A stretch of DNA of 64,000 nucleotides from Stutzerimonas nitrititolerans (GCF_003696285.1 NZ_RFFL01000004.1:269936-333935); one strand, 5' to 3'; shown: positions 1-8,150, counted from the first letter of the stretch. Notes: generated by a model from the letters alone, not told the origin. A program made the numbers and translations.

Positions 1-2
1 CG

Positions 3-104
3 GGAATCCTTGCTGGGTGGTTCATCACCACGATGGTTGCCGCCATTCTGGCGTTGCCATTGCCCAGCTGCAAGGCTGGTCGGACCTGCACTCGCCTTGC
101 CTGA
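3..104 (+). CDS. C-terminal fragment of an integral membrane protein
   Basis: An open frame enters from the left edge and ends at TGA 102-104, giving 33 residues. It begins with a long hydrophobic stretch (GILAGWFITTMVAAILAL) followed by a short Cys- and Arg-containing tail, as in the last transmembrane helix of a permease. The GWFITT pattern recalls the C-termini of PiT-type phosphate permeases, but the fragment is too short to assign a family. The remainder lies outside the window. Other frames here do not look coding. Confidence 0.35.
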   Translation, partial: GILAGWFITTMVAAILALPLPSCKAGRTCTRLA

Positions 105-222
105 CAAGCGCTCGGCGCGATGTTCGCCAAGACGCCTCTGTCGGTCCCAACCGCTCTCCGAACGCCCTGGAAACATTCAGTAGCAAGCTAATTGATCGCT
201 GACGAACAAAGTTCCGTCCCGC

Positions 223-236
223 TTGATTCAGGTCAA
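223..236 (+). promoter_or_regulatory. ANR/DNR (FNR-family) box upstream of ccp-nor cluster
   Basis: The sequence TTGATTCAGGTCAA matches the FNR-family consensus TTGAT-N4-ATCAA at nine of ten defined positions. Its centre is about 70 bp before the peroxidase ATG, compatible with activation from near -41.5 and a start site around 271. Oxygen sensor ANR and NO sensor DNR of Pseudomonas share this motif, and both cytochrome c peroxidase and nor genes are known targets. Confidence 0.6.
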
Positions 237-298
237 CTCGTCGCTCGACAAATAAAGGCTTCCTAGAACCTGCCAATACCAATTCCAAGGAGCCCCTG

Positions 299-1330
299 AT
301 GAGCGCCCCACTCCCGATCCTGCTTGGCGGTCTGTTACTGCTCGCCGGCACTGCCCACGCCGATGAGCTGCGCAATCGCGCCAGCGCCATTTTCCAACCC
401 ATTCCCGAACAGGTCACCGAAGTTCGCGGCAAGACCATCAACCGGGACCAGGCGGTGCTCGGCCATAAACTGTGGTTCGATCCGCGCCTGTCGCGCAGCC
501 ACATCATCAGCTGCAACACCTGCCACAACCTGAGCATCGGCGGCAGTGACAACGTCACCACGTCCATCGGTCACGGCTGGCAGAAAGGCCCTCGCAACTC
601 GCCGACCGTACTCAACGCCGTGTTCAACTCCGCGCAATTCTGGGATGGCCGTGCCAAGGACCTGCAGGAACAGGCCAAGGGACCGGTCCAGGCCAGCGTC
701 GAGATGAACAACACGCCGGACCGCGTGGAAGCCACGCTCAAGAGCATTCCCGAGTACGTGGCCGAGTTCAAGAAGGCCTTCCCCAAGGACAAGGATCCGG
801 TCACCTTCGACAATATGGCCTACGCCCTGGAAGCCTTCGAAGTCAGCCTGACCACGCCCAACTCGCCATTCGACCGCTTCCTCAAGGGTGACGACAAGGC
901 GCTGGATGCCCAGCAGAAGGAAGGCCTGGCGCTGTTCATGGACGCGGGTTGCATCGCCTGCCACAACGGCGTCAACGTCGGCGGCCAGGGTTACTTCCCC
1001 TTCGGCGTGATCAAGAAGCCGGGTGCGGACATCCTGCCGGAAGGCGACAAGGGCCGCTTCGCGGTCACCAACACCGCCGCCGACGAGTACGTGTTCCGCG
1101 CCGCACCGCTGCGCAACATCGCCCTGACTCCGCCGTACTTCCACAGCGGTGAGGTCTGGGACCTGGAAGAGGCAGTGGCGATCATGGGCGACAGCCAGCT
1201 GGGCCGCCAGCTCAAGGACAACGAGGTGAAGGCCATCACCGCGTTCCTGCACAGCCTGACCGGTGATCAGCCGCAGGTCGCCTATCCGGTGCTGCCCGCC
1301 AGCACCGCGACGACGCCGAAGCCCGAGTAA
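299..1330 (+). CDS. Di-heme cytochrome c peroxidase, periplasmic
   Basis: Bacterial di-haem peroxidase that reduces hydrogen peroxide to water in the periplasm with electrons from small cytochromes c or azurin. The 343-residue protein has a signal peptide cleaved near Ala-Asp-Glu (residue 22) and two haem c sites, C72-N-T-C75-H76 and C218-I-A-C221-H222, with the conserved family core between them. The ATG at 299 follows AAGGAG. It stands behind an ANR/DNR-type box and ahead of a nor gene cluster, fitting the known anaerobic control of this family in Pseudomonas. It corresponds to CcpA/CcpR-type enzymes; I do not choose between the names. Confidence 0.93.
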   Translation: MSAPLPILLGGLLLLAGTAHADELRNRASAIFQPIPEQVTEVRGKTINRDQAVLGHKLWFDPRLSRSHIISCNTCHNLSIGGSDNVTTSIGHGWQKGPRNSPTVLNAVFNSAQFWDGRAKDLQEQAKGPVQASVEMNNTPDRVEATLKSIPEYVAEFKKAFPKDKDPVTFDNMAYALEAFEVSLTTPNSPFDRFLKGDDKALDAQQKEGLALFMDAGCIACHNGVNVGGQGYFPFGVIKKPGADILPEGDKGRFAVTNTAADEYVFRAAPLRNIALTPPYFHSGEVWDLEEAVAIMGDSQLGRQLKDNEVKAITAFLHSLTGDQPQVAYPVLPASTATTPKPE

Positions 1331-1346
1331 GAGCCCTCGGCCACAG

Positions 1347-1375
1347 GAACCTGCAGGCGCCCTGCCTGCAGGTTC
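1347..1375 (+). terminator. Perfect 11-bp hairpin after the peroxidase gene
   Basis: GAACCTGCAGG at 1347-1357 pairs with CCTGCAGGTTC at 1365-1375 around a 7-base loop. No T-run follows, so it may be a weak or factor-assisted terminator or an mRNA-stabilising stem that lets some transcription pass into the cupin and nor genes. Confidence 0.4.
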
Positions 1376-1432
1376 GACGTATCCCTTCCCCTGGTCTAGC
1401 CTTCGAGTACCCGCTCCGAACGGTGAAGACCC

Positions 1433-1795
1433 ATGGCCCTGCACCATGCCCGCTCGGGTGAAGTGGTCGGCCTGCTGGCCCATCCACAAGCCCCAACCCT
1501 GCAATCGCAAGCGATCGTCAGCACCCCCGAGCTCGAGGTGATGCGCCTGTGCCTGCCCGCCGGCAAGCAGGTTCCGCCCCACGCCGTCGCCGGCCCCATC
1601 ACCCTGCTCTGCCTGCAGGGTCAGATCGAAGTCCAGGCCCACGGCGGCTGGCAACCGATGCGCGCGAACGATCACCTGTACCTGGCCGGCCAGGTCGAGC
1701 ATGCGCTGCGAGCACTTACGGACGCGGTGGTGCTAGTCAACATCCAGCGCCGCGCCGCCAGCGCAGCGGAACGAAAGCAGACAAGCCCTGACTAA
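1433..1795 (+). CDS. Small cupin-fold protein
   Basis: A 120-residue protein with the pattern of a single cupin barrel: a hydrophobic strand (MRLCLPAGKQVPPH), a His, then a second motif with LYLAGQVEHAL. It has no signal peptide. One-domain cupins of this size are often of unknown ligand; some bind a metal through His residues, and only the PPH and EHAL histidines are visible here. It lies between the peroxidase and nor genes on the same strand, with only 46 bp to the next reading frame, so co-expression with NO reductase is likely. The function is not known. Confidence 0.75.
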   Translation: MALHHARSGEVVGLLAHPQAPTLQSQAIVSTPELEVMRLCLPAGKQVPPHAVAGPITLLCLQGQIEVQAHGGWQPMRANDHLYLAGQVEHALRALTDAVVLVNIQRRAASAAERKQTSPD

Positions 1796-1841
1796 CGATT
1801 ACCGGCGCGGCGCGGCGCCGATCACCGAAAGGAGCCCAACC

Positions 1842-1952
1842 TTGGTGAAGTTCTTCAGAGTTCTCAGCTTTGCGGTGCTCGCCCTGATGGCTGCCGCAAT
1901 CCTCTACGCCGGCATCATGGGCATCGTCCATTGGGCCGGCATCGGCGTCTGA
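1842..1952 (+). CDS. 36-residue single-span membrane peptide preceding norC
   Basis: A short frame begins at TTG 1842 (or GTG 1845), just after GAAAGGAG at 1827-1834, and ends at TGA 1950-1952, 12 bp before norC. Translated, it has a basic start (VKFFRVLSF), one hydrophobic helix rich in Ala, Leu and Ile, and a short tail ending HWAGIGV. Good ribosome-binding site, tight spacing and a clean membrane helix support a real gene. It could be a small subunit or assembly factor of the NO reductase, as small membrane proteins occur in other nor clusters (for example NorF), but no similarity can be claimed from sequence alone. Confidence 0.6.
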   Translation: MVKFFRVLSFAVLALMAAAILYAGIMGIVHWAGIGV

Positions 1953-1964
1953 CCGGAGCCCGAG

Positions 1965-2834
1965 ATGAACAAGAGACAGACTCGCTCTTTCGCCATCATT
2001 TCCACCCTGATCGCCTCCCTGGCCTTTCTCGGCCTGACCATCGACAGTCACCGGCAGTTTCCGAAGCTGACCAATGCCGACAGCATCACGCCCGCAGTCA
2101 CCCGCGGCCAGGACGTCTGGCACGCCAACAACTGCATCAACTGCCACACCCTGTTCGGGGAAGGCGCCTACTACGCACCGGACCTGACCAAGATCACCCA
2201 GTTGCGCGGCGCGCCTTATCTCAAGGCCTTCTTGAAGGCGCCGGAGCGCTTCTACGACGAGCAGCGCCACCGCCGGCTGATGCCCAACCCCAACCTCAGC
2301 GACGAGGAGATCGACGACCTGATCGCCTTCTTCGACTGGGTCGCCAATGTCGACAACCAGGGCTGGCCGCCGCGCCCGATACTGGTCACCGGCTCGTCGA
2401 TTCCCGGCACCAGCCTGAGCATCGCCCAGCAGGACATTTCCGGCCCGGACAAGACCGCCGACCAGATGCCACCCGGCGCCCGCCCCGTTTCCGGCAACGA
2501 AGATCCCATCGCCCTCGGCGAAGCGCTGTTCCGTACCGCAACCCCGGCCTGCAACGCCTGCCATTCCATCGCCCCCGGGGTGAACCTGGCCGGGCCAACC
2601 CTCGCCGGCCTGGCGGCACGGGCGCAACAGACCATCGACTCGCCGGACTACCAGGGCAAGGCCGACAGCGTCGAGGCCTTCATCCGCGAATCCATCGTTT
2701 CGCCCAGCGCCTTCCTGCATCCCGGCGAGATGTATTCGGCAGGAGGCGTGTCCTTCATGCCCACCAGTTACGGCGAGTCGCTGACGGACGAGCAGCTCGA
2801 TCAGCTGGTGCGGTACCTGGCGTCATTCAAATGA
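1965..2834 (+). CDS. norC: NorC, NO reductase cytochrome c subunit with an extra haem c domain
   Basis: Membrane-anchored electron-entry subunit of cytochrome c-dependent nitric oxide reductase. Residues about 9-26 form the N-terminal anchor. The first periplasmic haem domain has C57-I-N-C60-H61 followed by LFGEGAYYAPDLTKI, diagnostic of NorC, and a Met ligand in RLMPNPNLS. Canonical NorC ends near residue 146-150; this protein runs to 289 residues. The extension starts with a Pro-rich linker and contains a second class I cytochrome c domain with C196-N-A-C199-H200 and a likely axial Met265 in FMPTSYGE. CGGAG precedes the ATG. The extra haem could extend the electron path from soluble donors. 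Confidence 0.9.
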   Translation: MNKRQTRSFAIISTLIASLAFLGLTIDSHRQFPKLTNADSITPAVTRGQDVWHANNCINCHTLFGEGAYYAPDLTKITQLRGAPYLKAFLKAPERFYDEQRHRRLMPNPNLSDEEIDDLIAFFDWVANVDNQGWPPRPILVTGSSIPGTSLSIAQQDISGPDKTADQMPPGARPVSGNEDPIALGEALFRTATPACNACHSIAPGVNLAGPTLAGLAARAQQTIDSPDYQGKADSVEAFIRESIVSPSAFLHPGEMYSAGGVSFMPTSYGESLTDEQLDQLVRYLASFK

Positions 2835-2879
2835 TCGCGGCGCCCACGGCCCGCCGGACGAACATGCAGAGGTTCAGCC

Positions 2880-4250
2880 ATGCGCTATAAATCTCAATCG
2901 GTCGCCTACTGGTACTTCGCCGTCGCCATGGTGCTGTTCGGTCTGCAACTGGTGTTCGGCCTGCTGTCGGCGACCAAGTACCTGGGGCCGGACCCGCTGC
3001 TGAACATCCTGCCGTTCGATGTCACCAAGGTGATTCACACCAACCTGCTGATCGTCTGGGTACTCACCGGCTTCATGGGCGCGACCTACTGGATGGTGCC
3101 GGACGAGTCGCGCACAGAGCTGCACAGCACCAAGCTGGCCTACATCCAGCTCGTGCTCTGGACCCTGATGGGCGTGACCGCGGTCATCGGCTACCTGTTC
3201 GGCTACGGCACCGGCAACAAGCTGCTCGAGCAGCCCCTGCCGCACAAGATCGTCATCGTCATCTGCATGCTGATCTTCCTTTACAACATCGGCATGACCA
3301 TCAAGAAATCCGGCCGCTTCACCACCACCGAAGGCGTGCTGCTGCTCGGGCTGGTCAGCTCCGCCGTACTGTTCTTTCCGGCACTGCTGCATTACGAGAA
3401 CTACACGGTCTCCATCTTCTATCGCTGGTGGACCATTCACCTGTGGGTCGAAGGCGTGTGGATGATGATCATGGGCGCCTTCCTCGCCTACCTGCTGATC
3501 CGCCTGTCCGGCGCCGACCGCGAAGTGCTGGAGAAGTGGCTGTACGTGATCGTCGGCCTGGTGTTCATCGCCGGCATTCTTGGCACCGCGCACCATTATT
3601 ACTGGGTCGGCGTGCCCCATTACTGGTTGCCCATCGGCGGTTTCTTCAGCGCGCTGGAGCCGCTGGCCATCGTCGGCATGGCGATATACGCCTACAGCGC
3701 CATGCGCCGCTCGGGGCTGGCGCATCCCAATTCGCTGGCCCTGCACTGGACCCTCGGCAGCACCATCTTCACCCTGTTCGGCGCGGGTCTGCTGGGCCTG
3801 GCCCATACCTGGCCGAGCATCAACAAGTGGACCCACGGCACTCTGATCACCGCCATGCACGGTCACGCCGCCTTCTATGGCGCCTACGCCATGATCGTGC
3901 TGGCGATGATTACCTACGCACTGCCGTCGCTGACCAACAAGCGCCCGGAGCAAGGCACCACCATCGGCTATTGGGCGTTCTGGCTGCAGCTGGCCGGCAT
4001 GTTCGGCATGACCCTGTCCTTCGCCACGGCCGGGATCGGCCAGGTGTATCTGGAACGGATCATGGGCATGGGTTACCTGGATGCGCAGCTGAAAATCCAG
4101 ATCCACTTCGTGATGCTGATCTCCACCGCGAGTATCTTCGCCACGGGCGTGGGGCTGTTCATCTACGACTTCTTCAGCTACCGACCGCGCTTCGAGACGC
4201 TGGACAACGAGCTGATGGAGCCTGCCGTGCCCGCCGACCGGGTGGTCTGA
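2880..4250 (+). CDS. norB: NorB, nitric oxide reductase catalytic subunit
   Basis: Twelve-span haem-copper-oxidase relative that reduces 2 NO to N2O at a haem b3/FeB centre in the inner membrane. The 456-residue chain starts with the cNOR N-terminus and has H53 in HTNLLIVW, the HLWVEG segment with E191, the HHYYW pair, the FSALEP glutamate E260 and the HGHAAFYGAY histidines. In the usual WVEGVWE motif the final Glu is replaced here by Met195 (WVEGVWMM). GAGG precedes the ATG, and the gene follows norC by 45 bp. Confidence 0.95.
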   Translation: MRYKSQSVAYWYFAVAMVLFGLQLVFGLLSATKYLGPDPLLNILPFDVTKVIHTNLLIVWVLTGFMGATYWMVPDESRTELHSTKLAYIQLVLWTLMGVTAVIGYLFGYGTGNKLLEQPLPHKIVIVICMLIFLYNIGMTIKKSGRFTTTEGVLLLGLVSSAVLFFPALLHYENYTVSIFYRWWTIHLWVEGVWMMIMGAFLAYLLIRLSGADREVLEKWLYVIVGLVFIAGILGTAHHYYWVGVPHYWLPIGGFFSALEPLAIVGMAIYAYSAMRRSGLAHPNSLALHWTLGSTIFTLFGAGLLGLAHTWPSINKWTHGTLITAMHGHAAFYGAYAMIVLAMITYALPSLTNKRPEQGTTIGYWAFWLQLAGMFGMTLSFATAGIGQVYLERIMGMGYLDAQLKIQIHFVMLISTASIFATGVGLFIYDFFSYRPRFETLDNELMEPAVPADRVV

Positions 4251-4251
4251 G

Positions 4252-5073
4252 GTGGGCTTGGATCAGTCCATCCGCAGCCTGGCTGCACGCCCGACGGCCG
4301 ATGAGCCCTGGTATCAGCCGACAGGCAATGAAGTCGCGCTGTTCGAGCAGTGCCACGCACGCGGCCTGGCAGTCATGCTCAAGGGCCCGACCGGCTGCGG
4401 CAAGACCCGTTTCGTCGAGCACATGGCCTGGCGCCTGGGCCGTCCGCTGGTGACCATCCCCTGCCACGACGACCTCTCGGCCAGCGACCTGATCGGCCGC
4501 TACCTGATTCGCCATGACGGCACCGTCTGGCAGGACGGCCCGCTGACCCGCGCCGTGCGCGAGGGCGCCATCTGCTACCTGGACGAAGTCGTCGAGGCGC
4601 GCCAGGACACCGTGGTGGTGCTGCACGCGCTGACCGACTACCGGCGCATGCTGCCCATCGACAAGACCGGCGAGAACATCGAGGCGGCGCCCGGCTTCCA
4701 ACTGGTGGTGTCCTACAACCCCGGCTACCAGCGCATGCTCAAGGACCTCAAGCCCAGCACCCGTCAGCGCTTCGTCGCCATGGACCTGGACTTTCCCGCG
4801 CCGGAATACGAGGCGCTGATCGTGCAGCACGAGAGCGGCGTCGAGCCGGCCGTCGCCAGGGGACTGGTGAGCCTGGCCGAACGTATCCGCCAGTTGCGCG
4901 ACCGTGGCCTGGCGGAGGTGCCGAGCACCCGCCTGCTGATCGCGGCCGGGACTCTGACGCTCTGCGGCATCCCGGTGCGTGAAGCCTGTTACGCCGCCAT
5001 CGTCTCGCCGCTTTCGGATGAGCCGTCCATGGTCAGCGCGTTGCGCGATCTGGTCGACGGCACTTTCGTCTAG
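4252..5073 (+). CDS. norQ: NorQ, MoxR/CbbQ-type AAA+ ATPase
   Basis: ATPase needed with NorD to activate NO reductase, probably by helping insert the non-haem iron. The 273-residue protein has Walker A GPTGCGKT at 45-52, Walker B CYLDE at 108-112, and the C-terminal CbbQ/NirQ/NorQ region. It starts with GTG at 4252, one base after the norB stop, so translation is probably coupled. Pseudomonas denitrifiers often carry a nirQ relative elsewhere; here the gene sits inside the nor cluster. Confidence 0.92.
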   Translation: MGLDQSIRSLAARPTADEPWYQPTGNEVALFEQCHARGLAVMLKGPTGCGKTRFVEHMAWRLGRPLVTIPCHDDLSASDLIGRYLIRHDGTVWQDGPLTRAVREGAICYLDEVVEARQDTVVVLHALTDYRRMLPIDKTGENIEAAPGFQLVVSYNPGYQRMLKDLKPSTRQRFVAMDLDFPAPEYEALIVQHESGVEPAVARGLVSLAERIRQLRDRGLAEVPSTRLLIAAGTLTLCGIPVREACYAAIVSPLSDEPSMVSALRDLVDGTFV

Positions 5074-5082
5074 CCAACCGCC

Positions 5083-7116
5083 ATGGCTGAAGCCGAGGAG
5101 CTGGTCAGCGACGCAGCGCGCCATGCGACCATCCATGTGCAGCGGTTGTGGCGGCGCTATCGCCCACTGCCGGAAGGCCCACCAACGGTCATGCTGGTCG
5201 ATATCGCATCACGCCTGGACTTGCTGATCAGCGCGGTGACCGGCAGCAGCTACCCGATCAGAATCGCCCAACCGCCCGCCTTGCCGACTCTGCTGGCACG
5301 CTTTTTCCGCCGCGTCCAGACGCCCTGGCAGCAGCAGCCAATTCCCGCCACCGATGGCCAGCGCCTGTGGCTGCCCGCCGATTCCGGTCTGCAGGACATC
5401 GAGCACGGTGCCGAAGCCTACCGGGTGATGGCGCTGCAACAGGCGCTGCGCGCCCAGCGCGGCACGGCCCAGGCGCTGCCTCCCGCCTCACCTGCGCTGC
5501 TGGCGGATGCCTACCTGCTGCTCGAAGCCTGGGCAGCGGACGCACAGCTGGCACAAGCGCTGCCCGGCATGACGCCCGCCATCGAGCGGCTGCGCCAGCG
5601 CTGCCTGCAACGCCGCCCGCCGCTGGCGGCGTTTTCCCGCTCACGCCAGCCACTGGAAAGGCTGCTCAGGCAACTGCTCGCCAGCCGCTGCGATCCGCCG
5701 CCAGGCTTTCCACTGAGCGAATCGCCCGCGCAATCGCTGCGGCTCGCCGAGGGCTTGCTGGCCGATCTGGGACTCTCGATCGGAGATCGCTCCGGAGGCA
5801 ATGCCCCGCTGCTACGGGACGAGTGGACCGGCACCCTGCATGCGCCCGCGCCCGACAGCGCCAAGGTCAGGCCGAGCCAGGACGCCCCTGCCGACAATGA
5901 TGCGAATGCCTCGGCACCCCGTAGCGCCAGCCTGCCCCGTCGTCCCCAGGTGCGCGAGTCGAAAGAGGACGAGGATGAAGGCGACGAGGGGATTTTCATG
6001 GTGCAGGCCGACGAGCCGCACCAGCATGCCGAGGACCCGCTAGGGCTCAACCGCCCCGTCGATCGCGACGAAGACACCAGTGCCGACGAATATGGCGACA
6101 TGCTCTCCGAGCTGCCGGAGGCACGGCTGGTAGCAACGCCGGGCAGGCCCAAGGAGGTGCTGATCTCCGACGACCCACCGGACAGCAACACCGCCCTGCA
6201 ACTCAAGCGTGCCATTACCGATGGCCAGGGGCTGCACTACCCCGAATGGGATTACCGCAGCGGGCATTACTGCCAGCCCGGCGCCACCGTCAGGCTGCTG
6301 CCCAACCTGCCCGGCAGCCAGAAATGGGTGGACGACACCCTGAACGAGCATCGCGCCTTGCTGAATCAGATCCGGCGTCGCTTCGAGATGCTCAGGGCGC
6401 GCCGTGTCACGCGCAGGCGACAGCTCGACGGGGATGAAATCGATCTGCACGCCTATATCGACAGCTATGCGGATTTCCGCGCCGGTGGCTCGCTGTCCGA
6501 GGCGCTGTACCAGTGCCGGCGCAGGGCGGAACGGGACCTGGCCATCACCCTGCTGATCGACGTCAGCGGCTCGACCGACGGCTGGGTTTCGGCCGAGCGG
6601 CGCGTCATCGACGTGGAGCGCGAGGCGCTGCTGCTGGTGTGCATCGCGCTCGATGGGCTGGGGGAGCCCTATGCGGTGCAGGCGTTCTCGGGGGAAGGCC
6701 CCGATGCGGTGATCGTGCGGGAGCTGAAAGCATTCGACGAAACCTTCAGCAACGAGGTGGCGCTGCGCATCAGCGCGCTGGAGCCCGAGCACTACACCCG
6801 CGCTGGGGCCGCCATTCGCCATGCCAGTACGGGCCTGCTACAGCAGGTTGCTTCTCATCGGCTTCTGTTGCTGCTCTCGGATGGCAAGCCGAACGACAAG
6901 GATGACTACGAGGGCCGCTACGGCGTGGAAGACATGCGTCAGGCGGTCACCGAAGCCACCTTGCAGGGCATCTCGACGTTCTGCCTGACCATCGACCGCC
7001 AGGCCGCCAACTACCTGCCCCGCGTTTTCGGCGCTCAGCAGTACGCCTTGCTGCCCAAACCGGAACTGCTGCCTGGCGTGCTGCTGGAATGGCTCAAGCG
7101 GCTGATCACGACCTGA
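5083..7116 (+). CDS. norD: NorD, von Willebrand A-domain activator of NO reductase
   Basis: Partner of NorQ in maturation of the NO reductase. The 677-residue protein has a helical N-terminal half, a highly acidic, probably disordered middle (about residues 285-345, rich in Glu and Asp), and a C-terminal VWA domain with MIDAS motif DVSGS at 493-497. It is somewhat longer than the roughly 610-residue NorD of other pseudomonads, mostly because of the acidic linker. It begins nine bases after norQ. No terminator is visible before the convergent mscL, whose stop lies four bases away. Confidence 0.92.
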   Translation: MAEAEELVSDAARHATIHVQRLWRRYRPLPEGPPTVMLVDIASRLDLLISAVTGSSYPIRIAQPPALPTLLARFFRRVQTPWQQQPIPATDGQRLWLPADSGLQDIEHGAEAYRVMALQQALRAQRGTAQALPPASPALLADAYLLLEAWAADAQLAQALPGMTPAIERLRQRCLQRRPPLAAFSRSRQPLERLLRQLLASRCDPPPGFPLSESPAQSLRLAEGLLADLGLSIGDRSGGNAPLLRDEWTGTLHAPAPDSAKVRPSQDAPADNDANASAPRSASLPRRPQVRESKEDEDEGDEGIFMVQADEPHQHAEDPLGLNRPVDRDEDTSADEYGDMLSELPEARLVATPGRPKEVLISDDPPDSNTALQLKRAITDGQGLHYPEWDYRSGHYCQPGATVRLLPNLPGSQKWVDDTLNEHRALLNQIRRRFEMLRARRVTRRRQLDGDEIDLHAYIDSYADFRAGGSLSEALYQCRRRAERDLAITLLIDVSGSTDGWVSAERRVIDVEREALLLVCIALDGLGEPYAVQAFSGEGPDAVIVRELKAFDETFSNEVALRISALEPEHYTRAGAAIRHASTGLLQQVASHRLLLLLSDGKPNDKDDYEGRYGVEDMRQAVTEATLQGISTFCLTIDRQAANYLPRVFGAQQYALLPKPELLPGVLLEWLKRLITT

Positions 7117-7119
7117 GTA

Positions 7120-7530
7120 TCAGGAGCGGTTCTGCTCCTTGAGCAGATCACGAATCTCGGTCAGCAGCACTTCTTCCTTGGTCGGTGCCGGTGGCGCCGA
7201 GGATGCCTCGGCCTCCTGGCGCTTGAGGGTGTTGATCGCCTTGATGGCCAGGAAGATGGCGAAGGCGATGATGACGAAATCGACCACCGTCTGGATGAAC
7301 ATTCCGTAATTGAGCGTCACCGCGGGCGCGTCGCCCACCGCTTCCTTGAGCACTATGGCCAGATCGGAGAAATCCACCCCGCCGATCAGCAGGCCCAGGG
7401 GTGGCATGACCACACCGTCGACGAACGAGGAAACGATCTTTCCGAACGCCGCGCCGATGATGATCCCCACCGCCATGTCGATGACATTGCCCCTGACGGC
7501 AAAGGTCTTGAATTCGCTGAGAAAGCTCAT
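7120..7530 (-). CDS. mscL: Large-conductance mechanosensitive channel
   Basis: Homopentameric inner-membrane channel that opens under high membrane tension to release solutes during hypo-osmotic shock. The 136-residue protein shows the amphipathic N-terminus ([14 protein letters not shown]), pore helix ([17 protein letters not shown]), second membrane helix ([20 protein letters not shown]) and cytoplasmic helical bundle ending in [12 protein letters not shown]. The start at 7530 is preceded by AAGGAC and gives the usual family N-terminus; a longer frame upstream adds 13 unrelated residues. Convergent with norD. Confidence 0.96.
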   Translation of the reverse strand: MSFLSEFKTFAVRGNVIDMAVGIIIGAAFGKIVSSFVDGVVMPPLGLLIGGVDFSDLAIVLKEAVGDAPAVTLNYGMFIQTVVDFVIIAFAIFLAIKAINTLKRQEAEASSAPPAPTKEEVLLTEIRDLLKEQNRS

Positions 7531-7609
7531 GTGACTAGTCCTTCTTTCTTGGTTGCTATATGCCCGCAAGCGGCCCGCTAGAGCATAGGCGGGCTTGAAG
7601 GCAGAGGCC

Positions 7610-7666
7610 AGGATCTATTGCCGTTTCATCGCGAGCCGCGTTGCAACGAGAATGGCAACAGCCCCT
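7610..7666. repeat. Decayed copy of the AGGGTCTGTT palindromic element
   Basis: The left end AGGATCTATTGCCGTTTCAT differs at only a few positions from the terminal repeat of the element at 12705, and the right end GGCAACAGCCCCT is its degenerate inverse. The stretch GCGAGCCGCGTTGCAACG inside also matches (inverted) the right half of the 12705 element. Position between mscL and the DUF465 gene is intergenic. Confidence 0.55.
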
Positions 7667-7777
7667 GACGCGGCGACGAGAGGAAGGATGAAATTCATCC
7701 GCTTGATCGCCGTCAACCGGGAAACACCTGCGAAAGACTAAGGTTCAGCTTTTCCTGAACCCCCGGAGCGGCCTTTC

Positions 7778-8038
7778 ATGCACGTCGAACATCACTCTCT
7801 GAGCAAGGACTTTCCCGAGAAACAGGCACAGCTGCTGAAACTGAGCCAGGAAGACCCCACTTTTGCCCGCAAGGCCGAGAACTACGAAGCGCTGAGCCAG
7901 CGCATCCGCAGCCTGGAAGATGGCGCCGACAGCGCCACGCTCGAATCGCTCAAGCAAGAGCACAGCGTCCTGAAGGAAGACATCGCCCGCGACCTCAAGC
8001 GCGCCTCGGGCAGCTGCTGTGGCGGCTGCTGCGGCTGA
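7778..8038 (+). CDS. DUF465/YdcH-family small helical protein
   Basis: An 86-residue, highly charged helical protein with the DUF465 signature (FPEKQAQLLKLSQEDPTFARKAENYEAL) and a second heptad-like helix ending LKEDIARDLKR. The C-terminus is unusual: SGSCCGGCCG, two Cys pairs that could bind metal or form disulfides. CGGAG precedes the ATG. YdcH-like proteins are abundant but their function is unsettled. It stands alone between two oppositely directed genes. Confidence 0.8.
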   Translation: MHVEHHSLSKDFPEKQAQLLKLSQEDPTFARKAENYEALSQRIRSLEDGADSATLESLKQEHSVLKEDIARDLKRASGSCCGGCCG

Positions 8039-8074
8039 CGCCTGTTCCAGACAACAGCAAGCTCGACAACCCGA

Positions 8075-8134
8075 CCGTAGGGCCGAATTCATTCGGCCCA
8101 GCCACTCAACGACCGAACAAGTTCGGCCCTACGG
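8075..8134. repeat. Long inverted repeat, GTAGGGCCGAA family
   Basis: CCGTAGGGCCGAA at 8075-8087 is perfectly inverted at 8122-8134, and each arm is itself followed or preceded by a smaller palindrome (GGGCCGAAT/ATTCGGCCC and CCGAAC/GTTCGG). It fills the convergent gap between the DUF465 and CopD-like genes and is probably a REP-type intergenic element that may also stop transcription from both sides. Confidence 0.6.
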
Positions 8135-8150
8135 CCAGCCGCCTATCCTT

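Noticed and set aside
335..1702. Long open frame antisense to the peroxidase and cupin genes
   Set aside because: It mirrors GC-rich third positions of real genes, has no family motif, and would overlap two well-supported genes.
7619..7702. 27-residue hydrophobic frame on the - strand near mscL
   Set aside because: It looks like a small membrane peptide, but it has no clear ribosome site and lies mostly in the decayed repeat at 7610-7666.
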